DNA from: Deinococcus psychrotolerans
Lineage (GTDB): Bacteria; Deinococcota; Deinococci; Deinococcales; Deinococcaceae
Reading direction: 5' to 3'
Assembly: GCF_003860465.1 (NCBI RefSeq)
Contig: NZ_CP034185.1
Coordinates: 124,001-188,000, forward strand
DNA: 64,000 nucleotides
The notes under the pieces are model-generated. The model worked only from the letters and a program-made list of their open reading frames with translations. It made no database searches and was not told the origin of the DNA. A program made the translations under genes and the position numbers. This document shows, piece after piece, positions 8,861-16,829 of the stretch. Every line of letters starts with the position of its first letter. Position 1 is the first letter of the stretch.

Positions 8861-9669
8861 TGCTGCCCGCCCGTGAGCTGATTGGAACATGTAACGTGGC
8901 ACTTGTCACGCTGGACAGCCTGCGTTTTGACGTGGCCGTGCGGGCGCTCGAACTCGGGGAAACGCCGAACTTGGCAGCTCTCTTACCGGGCGGCGCTTGG
9001 GAAGAGCGGCACACCCCCGGCAGCTTTACCTACGCGGCTCACCACGCTTTTTTGTCGGGCTTCTTGCCGACGCCCGCGCGTCCGGGGCGGCATCCGCGCC
9101 TCTTTGCGGCCAGCTTTGAAGGCAGCCGCAGCACCTCGGCCCAGACCTTTACCTTCGACGAAGCGACGCTGCCCGCCGCTCTCTCGGCACGCGGCTACCG
9201 CACGCTCTGCGTCGGCGGGGTGGGCTTTTTTAATGGCCGCTCGGCGCTGGGCAGCGTCTTGCCGAATCTGTTTGATGAAGCGCACTGGTCGCCCGCCAGC
9301 GGCGTCAAAAATCCCGATTCGGCCTCGGTTCAGATGCACAAGGCGGCGGCGGCTTTGAGCGCCCAGCCACCCGAACGAAAAGTTTTTTTGCTGCTGAATG
9401 TGGCCGCCACCCACACGCCGACGCATTTTTATCTGGCGGGAGCAAAGCGAGACTCGCCGGAAAGTCAGCGGGCAGCTCTGAGAACGGTAGATGCGGCGCT
9501 GCCCATTTTGCTGGCAGCGCTGCAAGCACGCGGCGACACGCTGCTGATCGTGTGCGCCGATCACGGCACCTGCTTCGGAGACGACGGCTACTGGGGCCAC
9601 CGACTGGCCCATCCGAAGGTGTGGACGGTGCCTTACGCTGAGACGTTGCTGCGGCAAACTAAAGCATGA
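8860..9669 (+). CDS. STM4013-family sulfatase/phosphatase-like hydrolase
   Basis: About 269 residues of the alkaline phosphatase superfamily. The N-terminal VALVTLDSLRFDVA carries the metal-binding Asp of sulfatases, the segment HTPGSFTYAAHHAFLSGFLP corresponds to the nucleophile region but lacks the formylglycine CxPxR motif, and VCADHGTCFGDDGYWGH supplies the second metal-site Asp/His. The start is the ATG overlapping the upstream stop; its stop overlaps the start of the next gene (ATGA). It would hydrolyse or transfer a phosphate or sulfate ester on an unknown substrate of this cluster. Confidence 0.87.
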   Translation: MLPARELIGTCNVALVTLDSLRFDVAVRALELGETPNLAALLPGGAWEERHTPGSFTYAAHHAFLSGFLPTPARPGRHPRLFAASFEGSRSTSAQTFTFDEATLPAALSARGYRTLCVGGVGFFNGRSALGSVLPNLFDEAHWSPASGVKNPDSASVQMHKAAAALSAQPPERKVFLLLNVAATHTPTHFYLAGAKRDSPESQRAALRTVDAALPILLAALQARGDTLLIVCADHGTCFGDDGYWGHRLAHPKVWTVPYAETLLRQTKA

Positions 9670-10991
9670 CCGCCGCCACTGCCTCCCTGCCTGATCTGCT
9701 CAGCGGCGGGCCTTACCAGAGCTACACCTACGCTTACCCGCACAAAACCGCTTACCGCCCGCTTGACCCGCCGATCAAACTCTCGGAGGCGTGGGCCACC
9801 CAAGACCGCTCGGCACTGTTTTTGTATCTGCACATTCCCTTCTGCGAAATGCGCTGCGGCTTTTGCAACCTGTTTACCACTGTGAACGCCCCACTGAGCT
9901 TGGAGCAGGGCTACCTCGCCGCGCTGGAACGCCAAGCCGAAGTGGTCAGCCGTGAGCTGGGCGGAGCCACTTTTTCGCAAGTCGCTCTCGGCGGCGGCAC
10001 ACCGACTTATCTGGAAGCAGGCGACTTGGAAAGGGTCTTCGGGGTGCTGGACAGACAGTTCGGCGTGGCGGGCCTACCGACCAGCGTGGAGACCTCGCCC
10101 GCCACCGCCACGCCGGATCGCCTGCGGGTACTGGCTGAAAGGGGCGTCAGCCGCGTCAGCATCGGCGTGCAGAGCTTTATAGAAGCTGAGGTTCGCAGCG
10201 TGGGCCGCGCCCAGCGCACAGCGGAAGTCCTGAGGGCGCTGGGCAACATCCGCGCCGCTGGCCTGAGCGGGCTGAACATCGACCTGATTTACGGCCTCGC
10301 CCATCAAACGCCGCAAACGTGGCTGGCCTCGCTGCAAGCCGCGCTGGAGTGGTCGCCGGAAGAACTGTTTTTGTACCCGCTGTACGTGCGCCCGCTGACC
10401 GGCATCGGACGGCTGGGCCGCACCTGGGACGACGAGCGGCTGGAACTCTACCAGTTGGGGCGCGAATTCCTGCTCTCCAACGGCTACACGCAGACTTCTA
10501 TGCGCCGGTTTCAACGGGCCGATCTGCCACTGACATCCGAACCGGAATATACCTGTCAGCTTGACGGGATGGTGGGCCTCGGCTGCGGCGCTCGCTCGTA
10601 CACACGGTCGCTGCACTATTCCAGCGAATACGCGGTGGGCGCGGTGGGGGTGCGCGAGATCATTGCCGATTACGTGGCGCGGCCCGCCGAATCGTTCGGC
10701 TTTATCACACACGGCATTCAGCTCAGCCCAGACGAACGGCGGCGCAGGTTCGCGCTGCAATCGCTGCTGCACTTTTCTGGACTGGACGCGGCGCTGTATG
10801 CCCGCGAGTTCGGCAGCGGGGCGCTGAGCGACTTTCCGCAGCTTGCCGAACTCTCAGAACTCGGCTTAGCAAACTGGCAAACGGGCCGGCTGATCCTCAC
10901 CCCCGCCGGACTGGAGCAATCAGATGCGCTGGGGCCGTGGCTGTATTCGCCTGCCGTTCGTGCTTTGAGCGAGGAGTACCAGTGGAGGTAA
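9666..10991 (+). CDS. STM4012-family radical SAM protein (HemN/HemW-like)
   Basis: A 441-residue enzyme with the radical SAM cluster motif CEMRCGFC at about residues 60-67, preceded by LYLHIPFC as in HemN/HemW proteins. The SAM-binding GGGTPTYL and the segment RVSIGVQSF are typical of that subgroup, and the C-terminal region has the winged-helix-like tail of HemW (LSELGLANWQTGRLILTPAG). The conserved setting with a second radical SAM protein argues against a simple coproporphyrinogen dehydrogenase or HemW role. Translationally coupled on both sides. The reaction is unknown. Confidence 0.9.
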   Translation: MTAATASLPDLLSGGPYQSYTYAYPHKTAYRPLDPPIKLSEAWATQDRSALFLYLHIPFCEMRCGFCNLFTTVNAPLSLEQGYLAALERQAEVVSRELGGATFSQVALGGGTPTYLEAGDLERVFGVLDRQFGVAGLPTSVETSPATATPDRLRVLAERGVSRVSIGVQSFIEAEVRSVGRAQRTAEVLRALGNIRAAGLSGLNIDLIYGLAHQTPQTWLASLQAALEWSPEELFLYPLYVRPLTGIGRLGRTWDDERLELYQLGREFLLSNGYTQTSMRRFQRADLPLTSEPEYTCQLDGMVGLGCGARSYTRSLHYSSEYAVGAVGVREIIADYVARPAESFGFITHGIQLSPDERRRRFALQSLLHFSGLDAALYAREFGSGALSDFPQLAELSELGLANWQTGRLILTPAGLEQSDALGPWLYSPAVRALSEEYQWR

Positions 10992-11914
10992 GTCACCTCT
11001 CCGTGATTTACAGAGGCCCGCTTTCGAGTTGCAATTACGCTTGCCCGTATTGCCCCTTCGCCAAGCACACCGAGACGGCGGCAGAGCACGCGGCAGACGC
11101 GGCGGCGCTGGAACGCTTCGTCAGCTGGGCCGAAGCGCAACCGTTTGATCTGTCCGTCTTGTTCACGCCCTGGGGCGAAGCGCTGGTCAGGCCACGTTAT
11201 CAGGCCGCCCTGACACGGCTCAGCCACGCGCCGCACATCCGGCAACTTGCCATTCAAACCAACTTGTCGGGTTCGCTGGCTTGGTTGAGCCACGCTGAGC
11301 GCAGCAAAATTGGGTTGTGGGCCACCTACCACCCGAATGAAGTCAAACGCGAGCGCTTTCTGGCCAAGTGTGCCGAGCTCGACACGTTGGGTGTGCACTA
11401 CAGCGTCGGCGTGGTCGGCAAGAAAAGCCACTTTTCCGAAATAGAGACGCTGCGGGCCACTTTGCCGCCAGAAATTTATTTGTGGGTCAACGCTTTCAAG
11501 GTGGGGGAGGGCTACTATTCACCCACCGACTTGGCCCGCCTGAGCGCCGCCGATCCCCTGTTTGAAGTCAATACCCGCCGCTACCGCACACGCGGCCACG
11601 CTTGCGGCGCGGGCGAGAGCGTCATCAGCGTGGACGGCGACGGCACGGCCCGCCGTTGCCACTTTATCGAGCGGCCTCTGGGCAACATCTACGCTCAGGA
11701 CGTGCGCGAGTTGCTGCGGCCCCGCCTATGCAGCCGCTCAAGCTGCGAATGCCACATCGGGTATGTGCATTTGCCGGAACTCGGCGCAGCGGATATTTAC
11801 GGCGAAGGCTTGCTGGCCCGCATTCCCGATTCAGGCGTGTGGGCCGAGTCTGGGCGACTGGAAGCGTATCTGGCACGCGCTCAGCAGCTTCACGCTTCCA
11901 CCGCTGGCCGATAA
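10982..11914 (+). CDS. STM4011-family radical SAM protein
   Basis: About 310 residues, starting at a GTG inside the end of the preceding gene. The CNYACPYC motif near residue 17 binds the SAM-cleaving 4Fe-4S cluster. The C-terminal half contains a SPASM-like set of cysteines (HACGAGESVISVDGDG, ARRCHF, LCSRSSCECHIGY) that could hold an auxiliary cluster, as in peptide-modifying enzymes. Its last 25 bp overlap, tail to tail, the gene on the opposite strand. It completes the five-gene unit; substrate unknown. Confidence 0.88.
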   Translation: MEVSHLSVIYRGPLSSCNYACPYCPFAKHTETAAEHAADAAALERFVSWAEAQPFDLSVLFTPWGEALVRPRYQAALTRLSHAPHIRQLAIQTNLSGSLAWLSHAERSKIGLWATYHPNEVKRERFLAKCAELDTLGVHYSVGVVGKKSHFSEIETLRATLPPEIYLWVNAFKVGEGYYSPTDLARLSAADPLFEVNTRRYRTRGHACGAGESVISVDGDGTARRCHFIERPLGNIYAQDVRELLRPRLCSRSSCECHIGYVHLPELGAADIYGEGLLARIPDSGVWAESGRLEAYLARAQQLHASTAGR

Positions 11915-12900
11915 AGACTCGGCTCGTCAAAGCCCGCCAGCCACGCCGAGGCCGCCTGAGCTCGGGTAATGGTCGGCGGCACGCGCAGGGTGTAGCGCCT
12001 TCCTGTCGACGGGCAACTGACACACACCGCCACAAACGGCTCGTCTTCCGGCAACTCCACCCACACCAGCACCCGTTCGCCGCCCGCATCGGTATCACGG
12101 TCAAGGACTCGCGCCCCCACTTCGTCCAGAAAACGCTCGTAGCCGACCCGCTCCATCATCACGCGGCGCACTTCGGTGTTTGGCTCGGCCATGATTTCTG
12201 CGCCACTGATGGTTTCCGGCTCAAAGGCCAGCCGCTCGCTGATTCGCACGCCGCGCCAGCGCAAGGCGGGCCGCTGGGCTGGGAGAGCAGTCAGGCCGCT
12301 GCCCGCCACGTCCAGCCAGCCGCTGATTTTGAGGTGTGGCGGCAGCGCCGTAACGCCCCGGCAACCGGAAAGATCGAGTTGGGCCAGTTGGCTAAGCCAG
12401 CTCGGAAGACCGCGCAGGCTCAGGCAATCGCGGGCCAGCAGATGCCCGAAACTCACCTCGGCCTGCCGGGGCCAGTTGGCCAGCGCTTCACAGCGGCTCA
12501 CGTTGAGAAAGCAGACGTTGAGGCCTTCCGGGAGCGTCTCCAGCGAGAGGCAATCTTGCAGGCTCAGCGAACCGACCGTCAGATTTTGGGGAAGATGTTG
12601 CAAGCGGGCGCAGCCGTCCAGTGTCAGCCGGAACTGCACCCGCAAGCTGGCCGGAACTTCACTGAGCGGCAGGTTTTTGGCGATCAACTCGCGGACTTGG
12701 AGGTGTTCGGGCAGGGCGCTCAGCTGGGTACCGCTGATATCGAGCGTGTCGCCGCTAAGGTGTTCGGGCAAGCGAAAATTCTTTTCGCCGGATAAATCCA
12801 AGCGCCCCCGGAAGCTGAGCGGGCCGCAGACTTGGCCGCTCAGAATCGCTTTCCTCGCCTGCGCCGCGCTGAGCGAACCTGTACCCAGACTGGCCAGCAT
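11890..12900 (-). CDS. Leucine-rich-repeat protein with C-terminal DUF6745-like region
   Basis: A 336-residue protein with about nine short leucine-rich repeats (for example LPEHLSGDTLDISGTQLSA, LQHLPQNLTVGSLSLQDC, LPEGLNVCFLNVSRC) from residue 25 to 220, followed by a domain with VEVELPEDE-like strands and CPSTGRRYTLRVPP. That ending resembles, from memory, the region found in bacterial LRR proteins annotated DUF6745. Its stop lies inside the end of the convergent radical SAM gene, and its start overlaps the stop of the small protein upstream (ATGA), so the latter two form an operon. Function unknown. Confidence 0.8.
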   Translation of the reverse strand: MLASLGTGSLSAAQARKAILSGQVCGPLSFRGRLDLSGEKNFRLPEHLSGDTLDISGTQLSALPEHLQVRELIAKNLPLSEVPASLRVQFRLTLDGCARLQHLPQNLTVGSLSLQDCLSLETLPEGLNVCFLNVSRCEALANWPRQAEVSFGHLLARDCLSLRGLPSWLSQLAQLDLSGCRGVTALPPHLKISGWLDVAGSGLTALPAQRPALRWRGVRISERLAFEPETISGAEIMAEPNTEVRRVMMERVGYERFLDEVGARVLDRDTDAGGERVLVWVELPEDEPFVAVCVSCPSTGRRYTLRVPPTITRAQAASAWLAGFDEPSLYRPAVEA

Positions 12901-13211
12901 CAGTCCAGCACCCGCCGAATGGCTTCGGGGCTGTATTCGCGCTGCATCCAGACTTTGTAGAGGCCGCGCGGCAAGGTGATGGTGGCATGTTCTTCGTGAA
13001 TCAGCTCGGCGCTTTCGGCCAGCACCTGCGCGTAAGTGTCCGCACCGACGGTGTAGAGTTGCACGCTTGCCACGTCTCGGAAGCGGTGGCTGTGGCCGGT
13101 GACTTCGCCGCGTGCCAGCGTAACGCCGGGGCGGGGGTGGGCGGCAGGCAGATCGGAAACCCTCTGCTCGGAAACACTTTGAACCAGAACATCGCCATGA
13201 CGGTAGAGCAT
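12900..13211 (-). CDS. Small conserved protein upstream of the LRR gene
   Basis: A 103-residue protein beginning MLYRHGDVLVQ, with GVTLARGEVTGHSHRF and EHATITLPRGLYKVWMQREYSPEAIRRVLD. The start is fixed by a near-perfect AAGGAGG ribosome site 5 bases before the ATG at 13211. Proteins of this shape commonly accompany LRR/DUF6745-type genes, as far as I recall. Two conserved His in GHSHRF could bind a metal. Overlap with the LRR gene by ATGA indicates coupled translation. No function can be given. Confidence 0.8.
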   Translation of the reverse strand: MLYRHGDVLVQSVSEQRVSDLPAAHPRPGVTLARGEVTGHSHRFRDVASVQLYTVGADTYAQVLAESAELIHEEHATITLPRGLYKVWMQREYSPEAIRRVLD

Positions 13212-13302
13212 CGGTTCCTCCTTAAGTCCATATCTTAATATCGTTATCTTGATTACGTCTATAACATAACAGATTGGAATGGAAATCACAAGAGGAGACG
13301 CG

Positions 13303-13332
13303 AAAATGCCGCCCTCTGAACTTCGGGCAGCA
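13303..13332 (-). terminator. Terminator of the NCS2 permease gene
   Basis: On the minus strand TGCTGCCC, a 10-base loop and GGGCGGCA (one mismatch) are followed by TTTT, 22 bases after the permease stop codon. Confidence 0.65.
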
Positions 13333-13354
13333 TTTGAGTGGAGCGTGTTTAGCG

Positions 13355-14734
13355 TTAGTGAATGTCACCCACTTGCGGCGCGTGGGCGGCCACTTCCGCC
13401 GTGGACGACAAGCGCTCGCGGCCCGTGCTGAGCAGATTAAAGAGGATATTGAGCAAGATCGCCGATAAGCTGGCCGCCGTGATGCCACTGTCGAGAAACA
13501 AACGCGCTTGATCGGGAAGCTGGGCGTAAAAGTTCGGCACGGTAGACGGAATGACGCCCAGCGCGATGCTGATGGCCACGATAATCAAGTTGCGGTTGTC
13601 GGCCATGTTGACCTTGGCCAGCGTTTGAATGCCCGCCGCCGCCACGCTGCCGAACAGCACCAAGCCTGCGCCGCCCAGCACTGGAAGCGGAATGGCCGAG
13701 ACCAGCGCACTGAGTTTGGGCAAAAAGCCCAGCATCATCAAAATCACGCCTGCCACCGCCACCACGAAGCGGCTCTTGATGCCGGTAAAGCGCACCAAGC
13801 CGACATTTTGGGCAAAGGCGGTGAAGGGGAAGGCGTTAAAGATCCCGCCCAGCGCGGTAGACAGCCCGTCGGCCCGCAGGCCATTGGCCACCGTTTTGGC
13901 GTCCACTTCTTTGCCAGCGACCTCGCCAATCGCCAGCAGATCGGCGGTGGTTTCTACCATCACGACCAGCATCACGATGATCATCGACAGCACCGGCACC
14001 AGGGCAAAGGTCGGCGTGCCGAAGTGAAACGGAACCGAGAAGCCGAACCAAGCCGCGTTCGCCACGCCGGAGAAGTCGGCTTTGCCCACGGCGGCAGCGA
14101 TCACAGTGCCTATCACCAGACCCAGCAACACCGCTACCCGGCCCACGAAGCCGTGCCCGAAGCGGGTGATCAGCAGCACGATGAGGAGAGTAATGCCGGC
14201 CAGTGCGAGGTTACTGGGTGAACCGAAAGTCGGCAAACTCGGCACGCCGCCGCCCGCCCACTTGATCGCCACCGGCAACAGCGAAACGCCGATCATGGTA
14301 ATGACGGTGCCGGCCACCACCGGCGGAAAAAAGCGCAGGAGGCGCGAGAAATACGGCGCGGCCAGCACCGTGAACAGCCCGCCCGCGATCACCGCGCCGA
14401 AAATCCCCGGCAGCCCCGCTTGCTTGCCGATCAAAATCATGGTGGCCACCGAGGCGAAGGTGGTGCCCTGCACGATCGGCAGCTTGGCCCCAAACACGCC
14501 GAAGCCGAGCGTCTGAATCAAAGTGGCGACGCCGCACATAAAAAAGCTAGCCCCAATAATCAGCACCACGTCGCTGCTGGGGAGTCCCAGGGCGCTGGCC
14601 AGCACAAGCGGCACCGCCACGATGCCCGCGTACATGCTCAGTACGTGTTGGAGGCCAAAAGCGATCATGTTCTGAGCCGGCAAAATTTCATCGACGGGGT
14701 GAACGGCGGACGGTGAACGAGCGATTTTGGTCAT
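13355..14734 (-). CDS. NCS2-family nucleobase (urate/xanthine) permease
   Basis: A 459-residue polytopic inner-membrane symporter of the nucleobase:cation symporter-2 family. The early motif QHVLSMYAGIVAVPL, the ETTADLLAIGEV segment and the signature QNVGLVRFTGIKSR are those of urate/xanthine permeases of the PucJ/UacT type. The ATG at 14734 gives the expected start; the upstream extension is not conserved. A HucR-like operator lies 76 bp upstream, so induction by urate is likely. It is transcribed alone and ends at a hairpin. Confidence 0.92.
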   Translation of the reverse strand: MTKIARSPSAVHPVDEILPAQNMIAFGLQHVLSMYAGIVAVPLVLASALGLPSSDVVLIIGASFFMCGVATLIQTLGFGVFGAKLPIVQGTTFASVATMILIGKQAGLPGIFGAVIAGGLFTVLAAPYFSRLLRFFPPVVAGTVITMIGVSLLPVAIKWAGGGVPSLPTFGSPSNLALAGITLLIVLLITRFGHGFVGRVAVLLGLVIGTVIAAAVGKADFSGVANAAWFGFSVPFHFGTPTFALVPVLSMIIVMLVVMVETTADLLAIGEVAGKEVDAKTVANGLRADGLSTALGGIFNAFPFTAFAQNVGLVRFTGIKSRFVVAVAGVILMMLGFLPKLSALVSAIPLPVLGGAGLVLFGSVAAAGIQTLAKVNMADNRNLIIVAISIALGVIPSTVPNFYAQLPDQARLFLDSGITAASLSAILLNILFNLLSTGRERLSSTAEVAAHAPQVGDIH

Positions 14735-14809
14735 GACTAGGCCCCCCAGATCCCGCCAAGCTTGCGGGATAGAGCGAAACGCCACAGCGGCAATTTGCCA
14801 CATACGGAA

Positions 14810-14827
14810 TACTTAGTTGGCTAAATA
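14810..14827. promoter_or_regulatory. HucR-type operator upstream of NCS2 permease
   Basis: TACTTAG TTGG CTAAATA matches the perfect palindrome TACTTAG-N4-CTAAGTA found between hucR and uraD (47403-47420) at 13 of 14 half-site bases. The position in front of a nucleobase permease makes it a credible second member of the HucR regulon. The remaining 14735-15042 sequence is AT-rich around 14820-14910 and holds no gene I can support. Confidence 0.7.
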
Positions 14828-15042
14828 TTAAAGTGAGTTAAGCAGACATTAAGCCTTGTGTCAACTCTGCCGCGAAAGGATTAAGGTCAAATTCTAAAAA
14901 TAAATTGACATTTTGGTGTGTCTGCCGTGACTTGAACCACCGGCAGCAAAAGGACAAGGGCCTACACAGACAGCAAAAAAGCCCCTGACCCGCCTCCCAG
15001 TTCAAAATTTTGGACTGGGTGCAGAGGCACTACGGCAGCAAC

Positions 15043-15067
15043 AAAAAACCCCACCTCGCAGTGGGGC
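15043..15067 (-). terminator. Terminator of the lipoprotein operon
   Basis: Reading the minus strand, CCCCAC and GTGGGG arms (15061-15066 with 15049-15054) enclose a 6-base loop and are followed by TTTTTTG, 18 bases after the stop of the lipoprotein gene. Confidence 0.8.
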
Positions 15068-15084
15068 GTTCAAGCAGACTTGAA

Positions 15085-15723
15085 TTACATACTGGTGAGG
15101 GGCGTGGGCTGGTGCAGTTCAAAGCGGCTCAGGCCGTTGGTTTCCAAGCTCCGGCGGTAGGTTTGGGTGTCCAGCGGTTTGTAGACGTAGTGGGCGGCGC
15201 GGCTCCAGCCCTGAGCGAAGTTCCACTTTTGAACCATATCGGGACTCAGGGTTTGAAACGTCACGTTCACGGCTTGGTCGGCGTAGACCACCCGGTCATG
15301 GCTGAGCAGCGGCAAACTCTCGCCGCCGTCGAGTGAGCCGTTGTTATTTTTGTCTTGCCACATCACCCAGTGCAGCAGCACCACTTTGGCGGTGGCGTCG
15401 CTGACCTTGATGTCAACCGCGTCAGCGGGCAGCGCCTCGCTGATCGGCACGGTGCGGCCCTTGTACCCGTCGCCGAGCGCCAGCGGATTGACGCTGGTGG
15501 AAGTGGCGTCTTCCTTGACGCTCACTTGGTACAAGCTGACATTGCCTTCAGTCAGCAAGCTCAGGAACACGGGCGCTCCTTTGGGCGCGGCGGGGTGGCG
15601 CACTTCGCTGGCGGTGGGCAGTTCGGGACGGCCTCCGGTGGCGGCGTTGCTCTGACTACAAGCACTCAGCAGGCTACCCAGCAGCAGCAGCGGCAAAGCA
15701 GAAGCGGCGTAAGTGGTTTTCAT
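15085..15723 (-). CDS. Lipoprotein with EF-hand-like loop (paralogue 1)
   Basis: A 212-residue predicted lipoprotein: signal peptide of about 21 residues ending in the lipobox LSAC. The body contains WQDKNNNGSLDGGESLPL, where DKNNNGSLDGGE has the D-x-N-x-N-G-x-x-D-x-x-E spacing of calcium-binding EF-hand/dockerin loops. The region LLSHDRVVYADQAVNVTFQ aligns with the equivalent part of the neighbouring upstream gene, so the two are paralogues. Their genes overlap by ATGA. Anchored outside the cytoplasmic membrane; role unknown. Confidence 0.8.
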   Translation of the reverse strand: MKTTYAASALPLLLLGSLLSACSQSNAATGGRPELPTASEVRHPAAPKGAPVFLSLLTEGNVSLYQVSVKEDATSTSVNPLALGDGYKGRTVPISEALPADAVDIKVSDATAKVVLLHWVMWQDKNNNGSLDGGESLPLLSHDRVVYADQAVNVTFQTLSPDMVQKWNFAQGWSRAAHYVYKPLDTQTYRRSLETNGLSRFELHQPTPLTSM

Positions 15724-16487
15724 TTCTGGCTCCCGCCAAGCTGGGCGTTGGGCAAGCTCTGGCTGGTGTAAAAGGCGCTGGGGACGTGCATGTTGATCGC
15801 AATAGCCTGATCTTCGGCGGGAGCGCTGTTCATGCTGACCAAGTACTGACCCGGCGTGCTGGTCGGCTGCAAAACTTGGTGGCGCACCAATGACCAGCCT
15901 TTGTTGCGGCTGCCGCTCACCGCAGAATGGCCGTCTTCGCTGCCGTAACTGAAGGTCAAGGGGCTGCTGGCGTAGCTCACGATGTCGTGGGTCATATAAA
16001 TCTCTTCGGCGTTGCTCGGCGAGCGGTTGCCGTCTTTGTCCTCGAAGATAACGAAGTAGACGTTGCAGGTCTTGGCCCCTTCCGGCGTGACTTTGATGTC
16101 CTTGATGCCGTCGGCTTCGCCTTTGGCAAAGGCCTGAGAGCAGTTGATTTTCTTGGCTTCTTTTTGACCGTAGACCGTGCCGTTCAGCAGGCCGTCGAGG
16201 CCGTACAAATTCAGCTGTACGGTGTTGCTTTGAGAGCCGCCCGGAGTGCCGTACCCGAGCGACTGGCTGTTGACCACACTGATGGCCCCGGTGTCGGCGT
16301 CAAAAGCGATGGCGGCGAGATAAGTGTTCCCCAAGTTGGCGGAAGCGGGCAGCGGCGGAAACTTGAAGGTCAAATTGAAGGCGGCGTAGGGCGGCGGCGG
16401 CGTTGGCCTCGGGCAAGCGGTGAGTAGAGAAATCAAACCCACACCAGCCAGAGCGCCCCTCACGGTGTTGCGTCGATGTAAATTCAT
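15720..16487 (-). CDS. Lipoprotein with acidic calcium-loop-like motif (paralogue 2)
   Basis: A 255-residue predicted lipoprotein. The basic start MNLHRRNTVR, a hydrophobic stretch and the lipobox LLTAC at about residue 25 are followed by a Pro-rich linker. FEDKDGNRSPSNAEEIYMTHDIVSY parallels the EF-hand-like loop and following strand of the downstream paralogue. First gene of a two-gene operon ended by the 15043 hairpin. No known family recognised; probably restricted to Deinococcus and relatives. Confidence 0.78.
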   Translation of the reverse strand: MNLHRRNTVRGALAGVGLISLLTACPRPTPPPPYAAFNLTFKFPPLPASANLGNTYLAAIAFDADTGAISVVNSQSLGYGTPGGSQSNTVQLNLYGLDGLLNGTVYGQKEAKKINCSQAFAKGEADGIKDIKVTPEGAKTCNVYFVIFEDKDGNRSPSNAEEIYMTHDIVSYASSPLTFSYGSEDGHSAVSGSRNKGWSLVRHQVLQPTSTPGQYLVSMNSAPAEDQAIAINMHVPSAFYTSQSLPNAQLGGSQK

Positions 16488-16548
16488 ATCAGCATTATCT
16501 TAGCTGAAAAATCGGAATAGTGATAGTGATAGCTAAATCTACGATGTA

Positions 16549-16602
16549 TAAAAAACAAAACGGCGCGGGCCTATTTCCTCTACTGAGAACAGGCCCGCGC
16601 CG
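16549..16602 (-). terminator. Terminator of the xanthine/guanine operon
   Basis: Twelve-bp perfect stem (arms 16591-16602 and 16561-16572, CGGCGCGGGCCT) with an 18-base loop, followed on the minus strand by TTTTGTTTTTT. It lies 15 bp after the last small gene of the xdh operon and is a strong intrinsic terminator. Confidence 0.9.
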
Positions 16603-16617
16603 CGTGGGTGGTTGAGG

Positions 16618-16827
16618 TTACTTACTCTTTGGACTCAGATCGTAGACCCGCCCAGAGCCCTCCACGAGTTCAGCTTCCTGACCTTTTGCCGAGCGCAGTT
16701 TGGCCACAGCCGCGTGCAGAGCCGGATCAGCCGCAGCAGGAACTTGCAAGTGCAGTTCGTCCAGCCAAGTCAGTAAGGCCAGCACTTCGGGATGATTCAG
16801 CGTCACGCCGTTCATTTCATCCGTCAT
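16618..16827 (-). CDS. Small protein at the end of the xdh-guaD operon
   Basis: A 69-residue soluble protein (MTDEMNGVTLNHPEVLALL at the start, YDLSPKSK at the end) of mostly helical, acidic character. It begins 2 bp after the stop of the AzgA-type permease and precedes a strong terminator, so it is the last gene of the operon. I do not recognise it. An ATG is available and the coupling argues that it is real. Confidence 0.6.
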   Translation of the reverse strand: MTDEMNGVTLNHPEVLALLTWLDELHLQVPAAADPALHAAVAKLRSAKGQEAELVEGSGRVYDLSPKSK

Positions 16828-16829
16828 GT

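Noticed and set aside
16500..16535. TTAGCT/AGCTAA pair upstream of the lipoprotein genes as a HucR site
   Set aside because: Arms are 26 bp apart and do not fit the 7-4-7 layout of the HucR operator.
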